Shown: one piece after another, positions 40,504 to 50,551 of the stretch | How the letters are laid out: the number at the start of each line of letters is the position of its first letter | Numbering within the stretch: the stretch's first letter is position 1 | Source: Clostridia bacterium UC5.1-1D2 | GTDB taxonomy: Bacteria > Bacillota > Clostridia > Lachnospirales > Lachnospiraceae | Assembly: GCA_001304855.1 (NCBI GenBank) | Contig: BBZN01000005.1 | Span: forward strand, 62,001 to 126,000 | Reading direction: 5' to 3' | DNA length: 64,000 nt | Program-made: the position numbers and the translations under genes | Notes under the pieces: model-generated | Database searches by the model: none | What the model was told of the DNA's origin: nothing | Seen by the model: only the letters and a program-made list of their open reading frames with translations

Positions 40504-41617
40504 ATGTTTGAGAATATCTATCAATTGGAGAATACGGATCAGATCGTCAGCCCGGCCCTGATTTATTATAAGGACATTATTGTTGATAATATCAATAAAA
40601 TGATTCAGATTGTCGGAGGGCCGCAGCGGCTGTGGCCTCATGTGAAAAGTCACAAGATGAGCCGTCTGCTGGAGCTTCAGATGGAGATGGGGATCAGCCG
40701 GTTTAAATGTGCAACAATCGCGGAAGCCGAGATGGCGGCCCGGTGCCGCGCTCCCCACGCCCTCATTGCATATCCCTTGTGGGGCCTAATATCAGCCGGT
40801 TTCTGAAGCTGGTTGAAACCTACCCGGACACCTGTTTCTGGGCCATCGGGGATGATTACGGGCAGATCGCCTCCTTGAACCGCTGCGCACAGGAGAATGG
40901 AGCCAGGGTGCATCTGCTGATAGATGTAAATATGGGGACGAACCGCACAGGAGTTATGATTGAGAATCTGGTTTCCTTATATGAGCAGTGTGCAAAGCTG
41001 CCTGCCGTCTGCCTGAAGGGCCTTCACTGCTATGACGGTAATCATGGGATTGCCGATTACGCCATGCGGGAGGCGGCAGTGAAGCAGGTGGACGAACAGG
41101 TGTGGAAGGCGGCCGGGGAGCTGGAGAAAAAGGGCTATGACTGTTCCGTGTTTGTTATGGGCGGTACGCCTCATTCCCCTGTCATGCCAGGTACAAGGAT
41201 GTATACCTGTCTCCGGGCACAGGGGTGATATCAGATTACGGATATGGAAAAAAATTTACCGATGAAGATTTTGTCCCCGGAGGCGTTATTATGACCAGGG
41301 TGGTGAGCCATGCCCGGCCCGGATATTTTACGCTGGATTTGGGATACAAGGGCATTGCCTCGGATCCTGAGGGCGCCAGAGGTCTGATTGCAGGGCTGGA
41401 CCATGTGGCGGAAGTGGGACAGAATGAGGAACACTGGATTTGGAAGATGGAGCCGGGATATGAGGATAAGGCTCCGGCCATAGGAGAAACGCTGTATGTG
41501 ATCCCTACCCACATCTGTCCAACCAGCGCGTTGTATCCCAGCGTGCCGGTAGCCCAGGGAGGAGCCGTTACAGACGTCTGGGAGGTCACAGCCAGAAACC
41601 GCAGCATAGGAATCTGA
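40504..41617 (+). CDS. D-threonine aldolase/D-serine dehydratase-fold PLP enzyme (two frameshifts)
   Basis: Alanine-racemase-type N-terminal barrel plus a C-terminal metal-binding domain. PLP Lys lies in WPHVKSHKMSRLLE; GISRFKCATIAEAEMAA and VHLLIDVNMGTNRTGV follow. The C-terminal DTYPTHICPTSALYP-like stretch (VIPTHICPTSALYP) supplies the His/Cys zinc ligands of D-threonine aldolase, DSD1 and D-threo-3-hydroxyaspartate dehydratase. Breaks near 40785 (AYPL / VGPNISRF) and near 41170. Which reaction it performs (retro-aldol or dehydration) cannot be decided from sequence alone. Confidence 0.85.
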
Positions 41618-41629
41618 TAAAAGGTGAAA

Positions 41630-41674
41630 AAGGAAATACTCGGCAGAGGAAAAAGGCAGAGTATTTCCTTTTTT
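41630..41674 (+). terminator. intrinsic terminator
   Basis: AAGGAAATACTC (41630-41641) pairs perfectly with GAGTATTTCCTT (41659-41670), continuing into T. It ends the YheO-to-PLP-enzyme operon. Confidence 0.9.
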
Positions 41675-41700
41675 GCAGCTAAATGTATAGGAATAAGGAA

Positions 41701-41729
41701 TTGAAAAAAATGCCCCAATGTGGGATAAT
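41701..41729 (+). promoter_or_regulatory. promoter of the aspartate-dehydrogenase-like gene
   Basis: TTGAAA (41701-41706), 17-bp spacer, GATAAT (41724-41729), 38 bp before ATG 41768. With the terminator just upstream it makes this a separate transcript. Confidence 0.6.
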
Positions 41730-41767
41730 GGACAGGATAACAGGATTTATAACACCGGGAGGTTGCG

Positions 41768-42552
41768 ATGGAACGATTAAAACTTGGAATACTGGGAAAC
41801 GGTTTCCTGGCAGAGATTATTGTGGAAGCCTGCCTGAAAGGCCTGCTTCCGGAATATGAATTGGCGGGCGTCTTTGGAAGGACGCCGGAAAAAACCAATG
41901 CCCTGGCAGAAAAGGGCGGCTGCAGGGCCTGCAGCGCTATGGAGGAGCTTTTGGAACTTAAGCCCGATTATATAGCTGAGGCGGCTTCCGTACAGGCGGT
42001 AAAGGATTACGCGGTGGAGGCCCTGAACAGGGGCGCCAATCTGGTGGTGCTGTCCATCGGCGCCTTTGCGGATCAGGACTTTTACCGGCAGGTGAGAGAG
42101 ACGGCGTCTGCCGGAGGAAGAAAGGTACATATGGCCTCAGGTGCGGTGGGCGGCTTTGACGTCCTGCGCACCATCTCGCTTATGGGGCAGGCAAAGGCGG
42201 GAATCAGGACAAAAAAGGGGCCTCAGTCTCTGGCGGGAACCCCTCTTTTTGAGGACGGCCTCATGGTGGATACAGAGGAGAGAAGGGTATTCTCCGGCAA
42301 TGCAAAGGAGGCAATCGGACTGCTGCCCACCAAAGTAAATGTGGCAGTTGCGGCTTCCCTTGCTACAGTGGGTCCAGGGGAGACCAGTGTGAATATTTTC
42401 AGCGTTCCCGGCATGACGGGGGATGACCATATGATCACTTCGGAAATCCAGGGGGTGAAGGCCGTCATAGATATCTATTCAAAACCAGCGCCATTGCAGG
42501 GTGGAGCGTAGTGGCAGCTCTTCAGAATGCGGTTTCTCCCATTGTATTTTAA
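41768..42552 (+). CDS. L-aspartate dehydrogenase-like protein (one frameshift)
   Basis: NAD(P)-binding start LKLGILGNGFLAEIIVEACL, then DYIAEAASVQAVKDYAVEAL, VVLSIGAFAD, HMASGAVGGFDVLR and the substrate domain with FSGNAKEAIGLLPTKVNVAV. These fit the NadX/DUF108 aspartate dehydrogenase family, about 260 residues. A shift near 42487 restores TSAIAGWSVVAALQNAVSPI. It interconverts aspartate and oxaloacetate/iminoaspartate or a related 2-amino acid pair. A repeat element begins directly at its stop codon. Confidence 0.85.
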
Positions 42553-42553
42553 G

Positions 42554-42627
42554 CGTAACCGTTCAGGACGGCGGGAAAAATGGTACAAAACCAGGCGTTA
42601 AGCTTGATTTTGCGCCATCCTGAACCG
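42554..42627. repeat. palindromic dispersed element, copy 1 (short)
   Basis: Left end CGTAACCGTTCAGGACGG (42554-42571), right end CCATCCTGAACCG (42615-42627) in inverse orientation, about 74 bp. The right end lacks the final TTACG found in copies 2 and 3. The element overlaps the stop region of the aspartate-dehydrogenase-like gene. Confidence 0.6.
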
Positions 42628-42688
42628 ATGCTTTTAAGCAGGAACCTTTTGGAAAAGGGAATAAAGATTTTAATTGAGGAGAGGAAAA

Positions 42689-43612
42689 ATGTTTGAAAAA
42701 TTAGTGGCTATTGAGCCTGTAAGCCTGGTGCCTCAGGCCGTGAAGGAGTTAAAAGAGTATGCAAGAGAGATTGAGCTGCACGACAGCATTCCCGCTGATG
42801 ACGAGGAGATAATCCGCCGTATCGGAGATGCAGATGCAGTTCTGGTCAGCTATACCACCCAGATTAACCGCCGCGTCATTGAAAGCTGTCCGTCCATCCG
42901 TTACATTGGCATGTGCTGCAGCCTTTATTCTGAAGAGAGCGCAAATGTGGATATCCCATGTGCAAGGGAACGGGGGATTCAGGTCCTGGGAATCAGGGAT
43001 TACGGCGACAGGGGAGTTGTGGAGTTTGTGCTCAGCGAGCTGGTGCGTTTTCTTCACGGCTTCGACCGCCCCATGTTCCGGGAAATGCCTCTTGAGATCA
43101 CAGATTTAAAGGTGGGAATAATCGGTATCGGCGTTACCGGAGGCATGATTGCGGATGCCATGCAGTTTATGGGAGCCGATGTTTCCTATTACAGCCGCAC
43201 AAGAAAGCCGGATAGGGAAGCCCAGGGCATAACCTACCGCCCCTTAAAGGAACTGCTTGAGTACAGCGAGGTGGTATTTGCCTGCCTGAACAAGAATGTA
43301 ATTCTTCTTCATGAGGAGGAATTCGGGTTTATGGGACAGGGAAAGCTTCTCTTTAACACGTCCATAGGCCCTGCCTTTGATATTCCGGCTCTGGGGGCAT
43401 GGCTGGACAGGGAAGGCAATTACTTTATCTGTGATACACAAGGGGCCCTGGGAGATCCTTCGGGAATGCTTCTGAGCCATCCTCACGTATTCTGCGCAGG
43501 CGTTTCCTCCGGGCGGTCAAAGCAGTGTTTTGAGCTGTTGAGCAAAAAGGCGCTGGACAATATCCGGTTATTTCTGGATAAGTATAACAGTTCAGATGGC
43601 GCATCTTCTTGA
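42689..43612 (+). CDS. D-2-hydroxyacid dehydrogenase family protein
   Basis: Intact, 307 residues. The NAD-binding site IIGIGVTGGMIADAMQFMGA, catalytic-domain segments IRYIGMCCSLYSEESANVDI and RDYGDRGVVEFVLSELVRFL, and the late FICDTQGALGDPSG place it in the family. ATG 42689 has GAGGAGAGG upstream. It may reduce the 2-keto acid produced by the upstream enzymes. The final codons (NSSDGASS) lie inside repeat copy 2, so the natural C-terminus may have been replaced. Confidence 0.88.
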   Translation: MFEKLVAIEPVSLVPQAVKELKEYAREIELHDSIPADDEEIIRRIGDADAVLVSYTTQINRRVIESCPSIRYIGMCCSLYSEESANVDIPCARERGIQVLGIRDYGDRGVVEFVLSELVRFLHGFDRPMFREMPLEITDLKVGIIGIGVTGGMIADAMQFMGADVSYYSRTRKPDREAQGITYRPLKELLEYSEVVFACLNKNVILLHEEEFGFMGQGKLLFNTSIGPAFDIPALGAWLDREGNYFICDTQGALGDPSGMLLSHPHVFCAGVSSGRSKQCFELLSKKALDNIRLFLDKYNSSDGASS

Positions 43613-43735
43613 CCGAAAAAACCGGTCAAGAAGCATCGGCTGTCCATCCGGTGTGAAAAGCGGTGCAAAAGTGGTCTTATAAGCGGGCTTAACGTCCGAT
43701 TCCCCCACCGCTTTTCCCTCCGCCTGAACTGTTAC
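43585..43735. repeat. palindromic dispersed element, copy 2 (long)
   Basis: Ends TAACAGTTCAGATGGCG (43585) and CGCCTGAACTGTTA (43721-43734) are inverted repeats. Inside is a perfect hairpin CTTGACCG/CGGTCAAG (43608-43630). Read on the minus strand, the internal sequence shares TTTTCACACCGGATGGACA and CCGGTCAAG-type segments with copy 3. Its left end is coding sequence of the preceding dehydrogenase. Confidence 0.65.
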
Positions 43736-43764
43736 GGATAAGTAAATGAAAGGTCCGCACTGTC

Positions 43765-43793
43765 TTGACTTATGAGGGCAAGTGAGATAAAGT
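43765..43793 (+). promoter_or_regulatory. promoter of the zinc-ribbon genes
   Basis: TTGACT (43765-43770), 17-bp spacer, TAAAGT (43788-43793), 62 bp before ATG 43856. Confidence 0.6.
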
Positions 43794-43855
43794 AGTGTTC
43801 ATGAGAGGTTTTACTACCTGAATACGACGAAAGATGAACAAAGGAGCGAAGGGCA

Positions 43856-44368
43856 ATGTTAGGAAAAATTAAAGAGAGCATTGACAAGGGCCTGGTGTCG
43901 GTAAGCGTTAAGTCCGGCACATATCTGGAGACAGAGAAATTAAAAGCCAAGGTTAACCATGTACAGGATGAGATACGGAGTCTGAAACTGGAGATGGGAG
44001 AAAAACTGTATGAGCAGTGGAAAAGCGGCAATGTGGAAGCCGCTTACATTGATATGACCTGCAGGACATTGAAGGACAAGGAGGAAGAGATCCTCCAGTA
44101 CCAGAAGCAGATCGACGAGATTACTCTGGAAAAGGAGAAGATACTGGGCGGTGAAAACCGGGCGGAAGCCGCGCCTGCTCTTCAGGGAGGGATGCAGTGC
44201 TCCTGCGGAAAAGTAAATGTGCCGGGGGCGCGTTTCTGCAAAGGCTGCGGCAAAAAGCTGGAGGAAGCCCCAGCTCCTCAGGCCCAGACCCCCGCTGCGT
44301 GCCCAAAATGCGGGGCTGCACTGGAGGAGGGAGCCAGGTTCTGCTGTGAATGCGGAACCTCCATATAA
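43856..44368 (+). CDS. coiled-coil protein with two C-terminal zinc ribbons
   Basis: Intact, 170 residues. Residues about 25-95 form a charged coiled coil (VNHVQDEIRSLKLEMGEKLY; ILQYQKQIDEITLEKEKIL). Two CxxC...CxxC ribbons follow: CSCGKVNVPGARFCKGCGKK and CPKCGAALEEGARFCCECG. No enzyme motif. Such proteins usually act as structural or adaptor components. It shares its zinc-ribbon style with the next gene. Confidence 0.8.
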   Translation: MLGKIKESIDKGLVSVSVKSGTYLETEKLKAKVNHVQDEIRSLKLEMGEKLYEQWKSGNVEAAYIDMTCRTLKDKEEEILQYQKQIDEITLEKEKILGGENRAEAAPALQGGMQCSCGKVNVPGARFCKGCGKKLEEAPAPQAQTPAACPKCGAALEEGARFCCECGTSI

Positions 44369-44438
44369 GCCCGGGCAGATGGCCGACAGGTTTGAATCAC
44401 GCTTCAGGGGAGAATACGAAAGAAAGAGAGTATGAATT

Positions 44439-46155
44439 ATGTTTTGTACAAAATGCGGAGAAGCGCTGCCGGATGATGCCTTGTTCTGCACATCCTGCGG
44501 AGAACCGGTGGAGACGGAGACGGAGGAGGGCGGCGGGTCCGAGGCCGGGGCCGCAGATCCGGGAAGGAAAAAGGGACCCTCGAAAACAGTTTTAATTGCA
44601 ATGGGAGCCGTTGCGGGCGTTGCGGCCTGCGGCCTGGTTGCAGCAGCTTTTGTGTGGAACCGTCCGGGGGCGGTTGTGCTCAGAGGCATCAAAAATACAG
44701 TGGAGGCAGCCTGCACCCAGGAGTCGGGAGTATCGGAATATCTGGGAATGAATAAAATCAACAAAATGCTCACCTCGGGGACTCGCGTCAGACCATGACC
44801 TTTGAAGGGGCCGCAGGCTCCTCCGATTATGGCATAACCAGCGCAAGCGTGGGATTTAACTGGCAGCTTGACAAGTCAAAGGACGGAAAGACGTCGGGTA
44901 AGGTCACAGGAACGGTGGCCAATATGGACGCCATAGGCCTGGAGTTCTATAATGACAAGGATATAACCGTAGTGGGCCTCCCCGATCTGTATAAGAAATA
45001 TTTTTACCTGAACCACAAGGAACTGGAAGAAAAACTGGAAAGCTCCAAATTCAGGGCAAAACTCAGGGAAGACTTTGACATCAATATCAGCGGAAACTAC
45101 AGCAAAGAAGAGAGAGACATTGCCTATGGGTACTGGACTGCCAGCAAGGGAGACTGGGCGGCGCTGGCAAAGAATATGAAGATTACCGGTCTGGATAAGA
45201 AAAAGTTACCATAGGAGGCAAAAGCAAAGCCTGTAAAGGGTATGAGCTCACCATTCAGAAGGATGATCTGAAAAATATAAATGAGGGATTCTTTAATTAT
45301 CTTTCAGGCAACAGCTATGTGGTAGACGGTTTAGGCGCAATGAGCTACGGGTGGTACGATTATGATAAGCGGGTTTCTGCTGTGAAGGACGACTTTAAAA
45401 CCATGCGCAAAGAGCTGGCAAAAGCGCTGAAGGACGATCTTGTAATCCGGCTTTATATAGGGCCCAAAGGGAGGATTGTCTATGCAGAAAGCGAATACTC
45501 CCTGAGAATCGATTCCAGTGAACGGCTTAATCTCTCCTGCGCCCTGGAGATGACCGGCGAGAAGAATCCTCTGGATAATCTGAAGCTGGAAGGGGAGCTG
45601 GACGACGGGCGGTATGGTAATTCGGCAGGCTTTACCGTTGAGCGGGAATTAAAGGACGGAAAGACCAGCCTTAAGGATTCTCTGGAGGTGGAAGGCTATA
45701 TTAAGGACAACTATGGCGACCGCCTTTCCTGCCGGACTACGGCGGAAGGGTCGCTGAACAAGGAAAACGCCGAGTGGGAAGTGGAGCTGGGGCTGGTTGT
45801 GCCGGGCTTCCGGGCTTCCGCTGCAGCGGAAGGCTCCGTGGAGGATTTAAAGAAGGGAAGCCGCTTCAATATTCTTCTGGACGACGTTACGCTGAAGGCC
45901 TATGATTCCACGGCTCCGATTCTGGAGGTGGAAGCAAGCTACGGCGTAGAACCTCTCAAGGAGGCCGTTGTAAATCCGGGAGAGGATGCCAAGACAGTGA
46001 ACGTGCTGAACCTTTCCGCAGATGACTGGAAGGAGATAGAAGACGAGATAGAAGACAACCTCTATAACCGCAGCGGTTCTTCTATGGGAGGCTTTGGCTT
46101 TGGCGGCTACGGTTCGGCGGCTACAACAGCCGCTCCTGCACAGAACTGGGATTAA
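44439..46155 (+). CDS. zinc-ribbon membrane protein with extracellular domain (two frameshifts)
   Basis: N-terminal zinc ribbon FCTKCGEALPDDALFCTSCG, an acidic linker, one transmembrane helix (VLIAMGAVAGVAACGLVAAA), then about 440 residues presumably outside. Breaks near 44785 (TSG / RQTMTFEGA) and near 45207 (KKL / VTIGGKSKACKGYEL). The outer part repeats beta-rich segments (LSCALEMTGEKNPLDNLKLE; LSCRTTAEGSLNKENAEWE) and ends in a Gly/Ala-rich tail. The topology, cytoplasmic ribbon plus large outer domain, is common in Lachnospiraceae but its function is unknown. Confidence 0.75.
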
Positions 46156-46173
46156 AACATAAGATAACCATAG

Positions 46174-46224
46174 AAAGCCGGGAGAGAACCTGTGCCATAC
46201 CACAGGGTTCTCCCCCGGCTTTTT
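46174..46224 (+). terminator. strong intrinsic terminator
   Basis: About 20-bp stem between AAAGCCGGGAGAGAACCTGTG and CACAGGGTTCTCCCCCGGCTTT with a 6-base loop, then T-run. The reverse strand also has a short T-run, so it may serve the convergent pyrophosphatase gene too. Confidence 0.92.
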
Positions 46225-46257
46225 GCGCGCTCTTTATATGGACGTTAAGCCCTCATA

Positions 46258-48235
46258 TTACAAAAGCCCGCCAAAACGAAGAAACAGAGGCGCAAATACC
46301 AGCGACACAATGGTCATAAGTTTAATCAGAATATTGATGGAGGGCCCTGAGGTGTCCTTAAAGGGATCTCCACTGTGTCCCCCACCACCGCCGCCTTGTG
46401 GGCAGCGCTGCCCTTGCCTCCATGGTGGCCCTCCTCGATATATTTTTTCGCGTTATCCCATGCTCCGCCGGAGTTGGACATAAAGATAGCCATGAGCACG
46501 CCGGTTACCAGCGCGCCTGTCAGCAGTCCTCCCAGGGCCTCCGGCCCCAGAATCAGGCCTGTTACAAGGGGAGCGGCTACAGCCATTAGGCCGGGCAGGT
46601 ACATTTCGTGCAGGGCTGCAGCGGTGGAGATGGAAACGCAGGTTGCGTAGTCAGGCTTGTCAGTGCCTTCCAGAATTCCCGGTTTTTCCCGGAATTGGCG
46701 GCGTACCTCCCCGATCATCTCATGGGCTGCCTTGGACACGGATTCCATTGTCATGGCTGAGAACAGGAAGGTCAGCATTCCGCCGATAAAAAGACCGACG
46801 ATTACGTGAGCGTTAAGAATATCAATGGTAGTCAGCTTGACTGCTTCCGCGTAGGATACAAAAAGAGCCAGGGCAGTCAGAGCTGCGGAGCCGATGGCAA
46901 ATCCCTTGCCAATCGCTGCGGTAGTGTTGCCGACGGAATCCAGCTTGTCGGTAATATTGCGGACGGATTCATCCAGCCCCGCCATCTCCGCGATTCCGCC
47001 TGCGTTGTCTGCAATAGGACCGTAAGCGTCGATGGCTACGGTAATGCCTGTTGTGGACAGCATTCCGACGGCAGCCAGGGCGATTCCGTAAAGCCCCATG
47101 AGGCTGTTGGCTATGAGTATGCCTGCACAGACCAGAAGAATCGGAACGGCGGTGGACTGCATGCCTACGGCGATACCGCTGATCACCGTGGTGGCGGAGC
47201 CGGTTTCGGACTGTTCCGCTACTTTTTTAACAAAACGGAAATCCCCGGAGGTATAGATTTCCGTTACAACACCGATTAACACGCCTACCAACAGGCCGGT
47301 AATGACCGTCAACGCAGCCCGGAGATTCCCAAAGAACATATAACTCAGGCCCAGAGCGGCGATTACCACCAGGGCGGTTGCGCCGTACTCTCCTGTCTTA
47401 AGGGCTTTGTGGGGGTCGTTTCCTCCCGCGGCTTTTACCAGCAGAGCGCCGATAATGGCGGCTGCAACACCGGCAGCGGAGAGGAGCAGGGGAAACAGGA
47501 TTCCCGCTTCCTGGAAAAATACAAGTCCCAGAGTCAGGGCGGAGATAATAGAGCCACATAGGACTCAAACAGATCGGCGCCCATACCCGCTACGTCGCCC
47601 ACATTGTCGCCTACATTGTCTGCAATAACGGCGGGATTGCGGGGATCGTCCTCCGGGATGCCCGCCTCCACCTTCCCCACCAGATCCGCTCCTACGTCGC
47701 GGCTTGGTGTAGATACCGCCGCCCACACGGGCAAAGAGGGCGATGGAAGATGCGCCCAGGCTGAAGCCGGACAGGACGGATACGTCTCCCGTGAGAATGT
47801 AGAGTCCGCCGACGCCTGTAAGCCCAAGTCCCACTACGGCCATACCCATAACGCTTCCGCCGGAAAAGGCGAGGGACAATGCCCGGTTCATGCCGTAGAG
47901 GCGGGCGGCATTGGCTGTGCGGCAGTTGGCCCTCACAGCTGCGCTCATTCCCAGGTAGCCGGCTGCAGTGGAAAAGCGCTCCCTGCCAGAAAGCAGCCTG
48001 CAGTTACCCAGTTTCCAATTCCTACGCCTATGACAACAAAAAGAACAGCTACGAAAACAATCAGAATTTTGTACTCGGATGCCAGGAAAGCCCGGGCGCC
48101 TTCGGCGATGGCGTCTGCAATCTCCCGCATTTTTCCATCACCCGGATCCTGCCGGATGACATAAAGCCTGGTAAAAATGGCGTATATAAGTCCCGCCAAT
48201 CCCACAAATGGGACGATAAACAGTGATAATTCCAT
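46258..48235 (-). CDS. hppA: membrane-bound ion-pumping pyrophosphatase (four frameshifts)
   Basis: M-PPase of about 660 residues with about 15-16 helices; hydrolyses pyrophosphate to pump H+ or Na+. Motifs: [17 protein letters not shown], the substrate site [20 protein letters not shown] and [34 protein letters not shown], and [18 protein letters not shown], whose Ala (not Lys) marks the K+-dependent class. The end is [17 protein letters not shown], then, after a shift, LFLRFGGLL. Breaks lie near 47980, 47700, 47550 and 46373. ATG 48235 has GGAGGG upstream. Na+ versus H+ specificity is not settled. Confidence 0.93.
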
Positions 48236-48281
48236 AATATCCCTCCTGATTTTGTGCAAAATTTATAATACCCTCCATTTG

Positions 48282-48310
48282 ATTGTAGCAAATACTGTTG
48301 GAATAATCAA
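48282..48310 (-). promoter_or_regulatory. promoter of hppA
   Basis: Minus strand TTGATT (48310-48305), 17-bp spacer, TACAAT (48287-48282), 47 bp before the start codon. The rest of the gap to 48634 holds no gene I can support; a TATAAT-like box at about 48521 has no good -35. Confidence 0.65.
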
Positions 48311-48634
48311 CAAAAAATTTTATATACCTAAAAATATTGTAATTATGTCCGGAAAATTGAGGCTTGGAAGCGTCGGAGGCAGGTTGGTATTGAGTGAAGC
48401 CAGGCAGTGTGGAGTGCAGGTTGACATAGGGTGGAAGGATAGAGTGCCGGGAAGCAGGTTGTTGTTGAGAAAGTCTCTGTGGCACAGACCGGCGGTGAAG
48501 GGCGATGGAAGAAAATTGTAATATAATGTAATGGGAATGAAATTGAACCCCTCCTTCCCTCCTATTATAATAAAAGCATAACATACCGGAACCGGGGCGG
48601 CTCCGGCTTCCGGCTTTAACTGAGGAGGAGAGGT

Positions 48635-49934
48635 ATGAAGGCAGCAGTTGGAAGGATTCCTGTTTATTTTATAGTTTCCTTTATTATGTCGTGTGTGTTG
48701 GGGCTCACAGCTCCTGCCGCTTCGGAGAAAATCGATACGGTGAAGCTGGTCTTTTCCTACGGAGAGACGCCCAGAGCAGGGGAAGCCCCGGGGGATATCA
48801 AGGCAAGGGCTTCCGGAAGCGGATTCTCAGTGGAGAGCGCGGAGTATGCCAATGATGTGGAAGTGTGGAAACTGGGGGACCGGCCTGAGGTGAAAGTTAC
48901 GTTGGCTGCAGCGGAGGGATACCGTTTCTCTTACAGCGCCTCCGGCCATTTTAAGCTAAGCGGCTGCGGTGCGGAGTTTAAGCGGGCCAAGATTTACGAC
49001 GGCGGAGGCACTCTGGTTCTGGAAGCGTATCTGAAACGGGTGGAAGGGAAGCCGGGCAAAGTCCAAGGGCTGGAGTGGGACTCCTCCTACGGGATGTGGG
49101 AAGCCCTGGAGGAGGATGTAAAGCACTACGAGGTCCGCCTGTACCGCGACAAAAAGCTGTTAACTACAGTTACCACAGAGAACACGGTTTATGATTTCAG
49201 AAGCTATATTACACGGAGCGGAGATTACACCTTCCGGGTCAGGGGCTTGCCGTCTATGGAGGCAAGGGGGGAGACTGGTCTGATTACTCTGAGGAAAATA
49301 CATTTACGGACAGGGAAGCCGGGAATTACAGCAAGGGCGCCTGGATTCAGAACCAGTATGGGTGGTGGTACAGATACCATAATGGAGATTATCCTGTGAG
49401 TACCTGGAAGAACATCGATAATGTCTGGTATTATTTCAACCGCGACGGATATTCCCTCAACGGCTGGCAGCAGTTGGAGGACTGCTGGTATTATCTGGGA
49501 GAAAACGGGAAAATGGCAACAGGCTGGCTGGAGGTAAAGGGCCTCTGGTATTACTTTAACCAGGACGGGGCAATGCTTACAGACTGGCGGCAGATAAACG
49601 GATACTGGTATTATCTGGGCCAGGACGGAGCTATGGCCAGGGGCTGGCAGCAGATAAGCGGACGTTGGTATTACCTGAACGGTGACGGAGTGATGCTCAC
49701 AGGCTGGCAGAATATCAACGGCCTTTGGTATTACCTGAACGGTGACGGAGCGATGCTCGCAGGCTGGCAGAATATCAACGGCCTCTGGTATTACCTGAAC
49801 GGTGACGGAGCGATGCTCACAGACTGGCAGAATATCAACGGCCTCTGGTATTACCTGGACGCAGGCGGAGCATGTATGCAAACCGGTATACGCCGGAGGG
49901 TTACTATGTGGACGGCAGCGGAAGGCGGAATTAA
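48635..49934 (+). CDS. secreted protein with choline/cell-wall-binding repeats (two frameshifts)
   Basis: Signal peptide IPVYFIVSFIMSCVLGLTAPA. A beta-sandwich-like region follows (VKLVFSYGETPRAGEAPGDI, HYEVRLYRDKKLL, DYTFRVRGL). After a shift near 49270 come WIQNQYGWWYRYHNGDYP and eight 20-residue repeats of the WYYLNGDGAMLTGW type. A last shift near 49885 restores TGYTPEGYYVDGSGRRN and a stop at 49934. Repeats of this class bind wall polymers non-covalently. No catalytic domain is visible, so it is probably a surface structural or adhesion protein. Confidence 0.85.
49405..49884 (+). repeat. eight tandem 60-bp cell-wall-binding repeats
   Basis: Eight in-frame 60-bp units, each starting at TGG and coding W-x5-x-WYY-x8-G motifs. 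The last three (from about 49705) are nearly identical at DNA level, implying recent duplication or gene conversion. Confidence 0.9.
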
Positions 49935-50042
49935 AGTCTGCCTCAGCGCCAGCGCTTGTCCGGTTACGGCTTTCCCGTGACTCGGCAATCTCCAGCCAAT
50001 ATACGGGCCTGCGGGCAGCATGGCGGAACCTGTGAAGCTCAG

Positions 50043-50480
50043 TCATGTATTTCGCTGCTCTCCAGATTATGGCAGATTTTTTCCAGGCAGCGGCAGAATT
50101 CCTCCATCTCCTCAGGCTTAAGCCTTCCAGATCTGCAGGTCCACGAACTGAAGGGCCTGACGCACCTTGACGGCTTCCTCTTTTCCCGCTTCCGTCAGGC
50201 AGACGAGGAAGGAACGGCGGCAGCCCGGATCCCGCTCCCTCACCAGATAACCGGATTCCCCCAGGCGGTCTAAGGATCTGGACATGGTGGTTACATCCAT
50301 CTGGCAGACGTCCGCCAGCTCCTTCTGGGTAATGCGATCCCTGGTGAGCAGGGAATCCAGAATTCTGGCATGGCCCTGGCCAAAGGTAAGGCCGATCTGG
50401 CTGAAGTAAGGCTGAAGAATGTGTTTTCTAGCTTTCTCTGCCCGTACCAGCAGATGGCGGACATAGTATGTTTCAATCAT
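50043..50480 (-). CDS. MarR-family regulator (one frameshift)
   Basis: Winged helix with QPYFSQIGLTFGQGHARILD, TQKELADVCQMDVTTMSRSL and the wing RLGESGYLVRERDPGCRRSF. A shift near 50125 restores KPEEMEEFCRCLEKICHNLE and a stop at 50043; about 146 residues, a normal length. It lies after the two ABC exporter genes on the same strand, and a TTGC-N4-GCAA site overlaps their promoter, so it probably represses that operon in response to exported drugs. Confidence 0.88.
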
Positions 50481-50551
50481 AGTGATCGTTCCTTTCTGTG
50501 ACGGGGGCCGGATACGTTCCGGCGCCCCATCATTTGTCTGTTCAGATTTTC

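Noticed and set aside
49405..49884. CRISPR-like periodic repeats
   Set aside because: The 60-bp period is contiguous, without spacers, and stays in frame, coding for wall-binding repeats.
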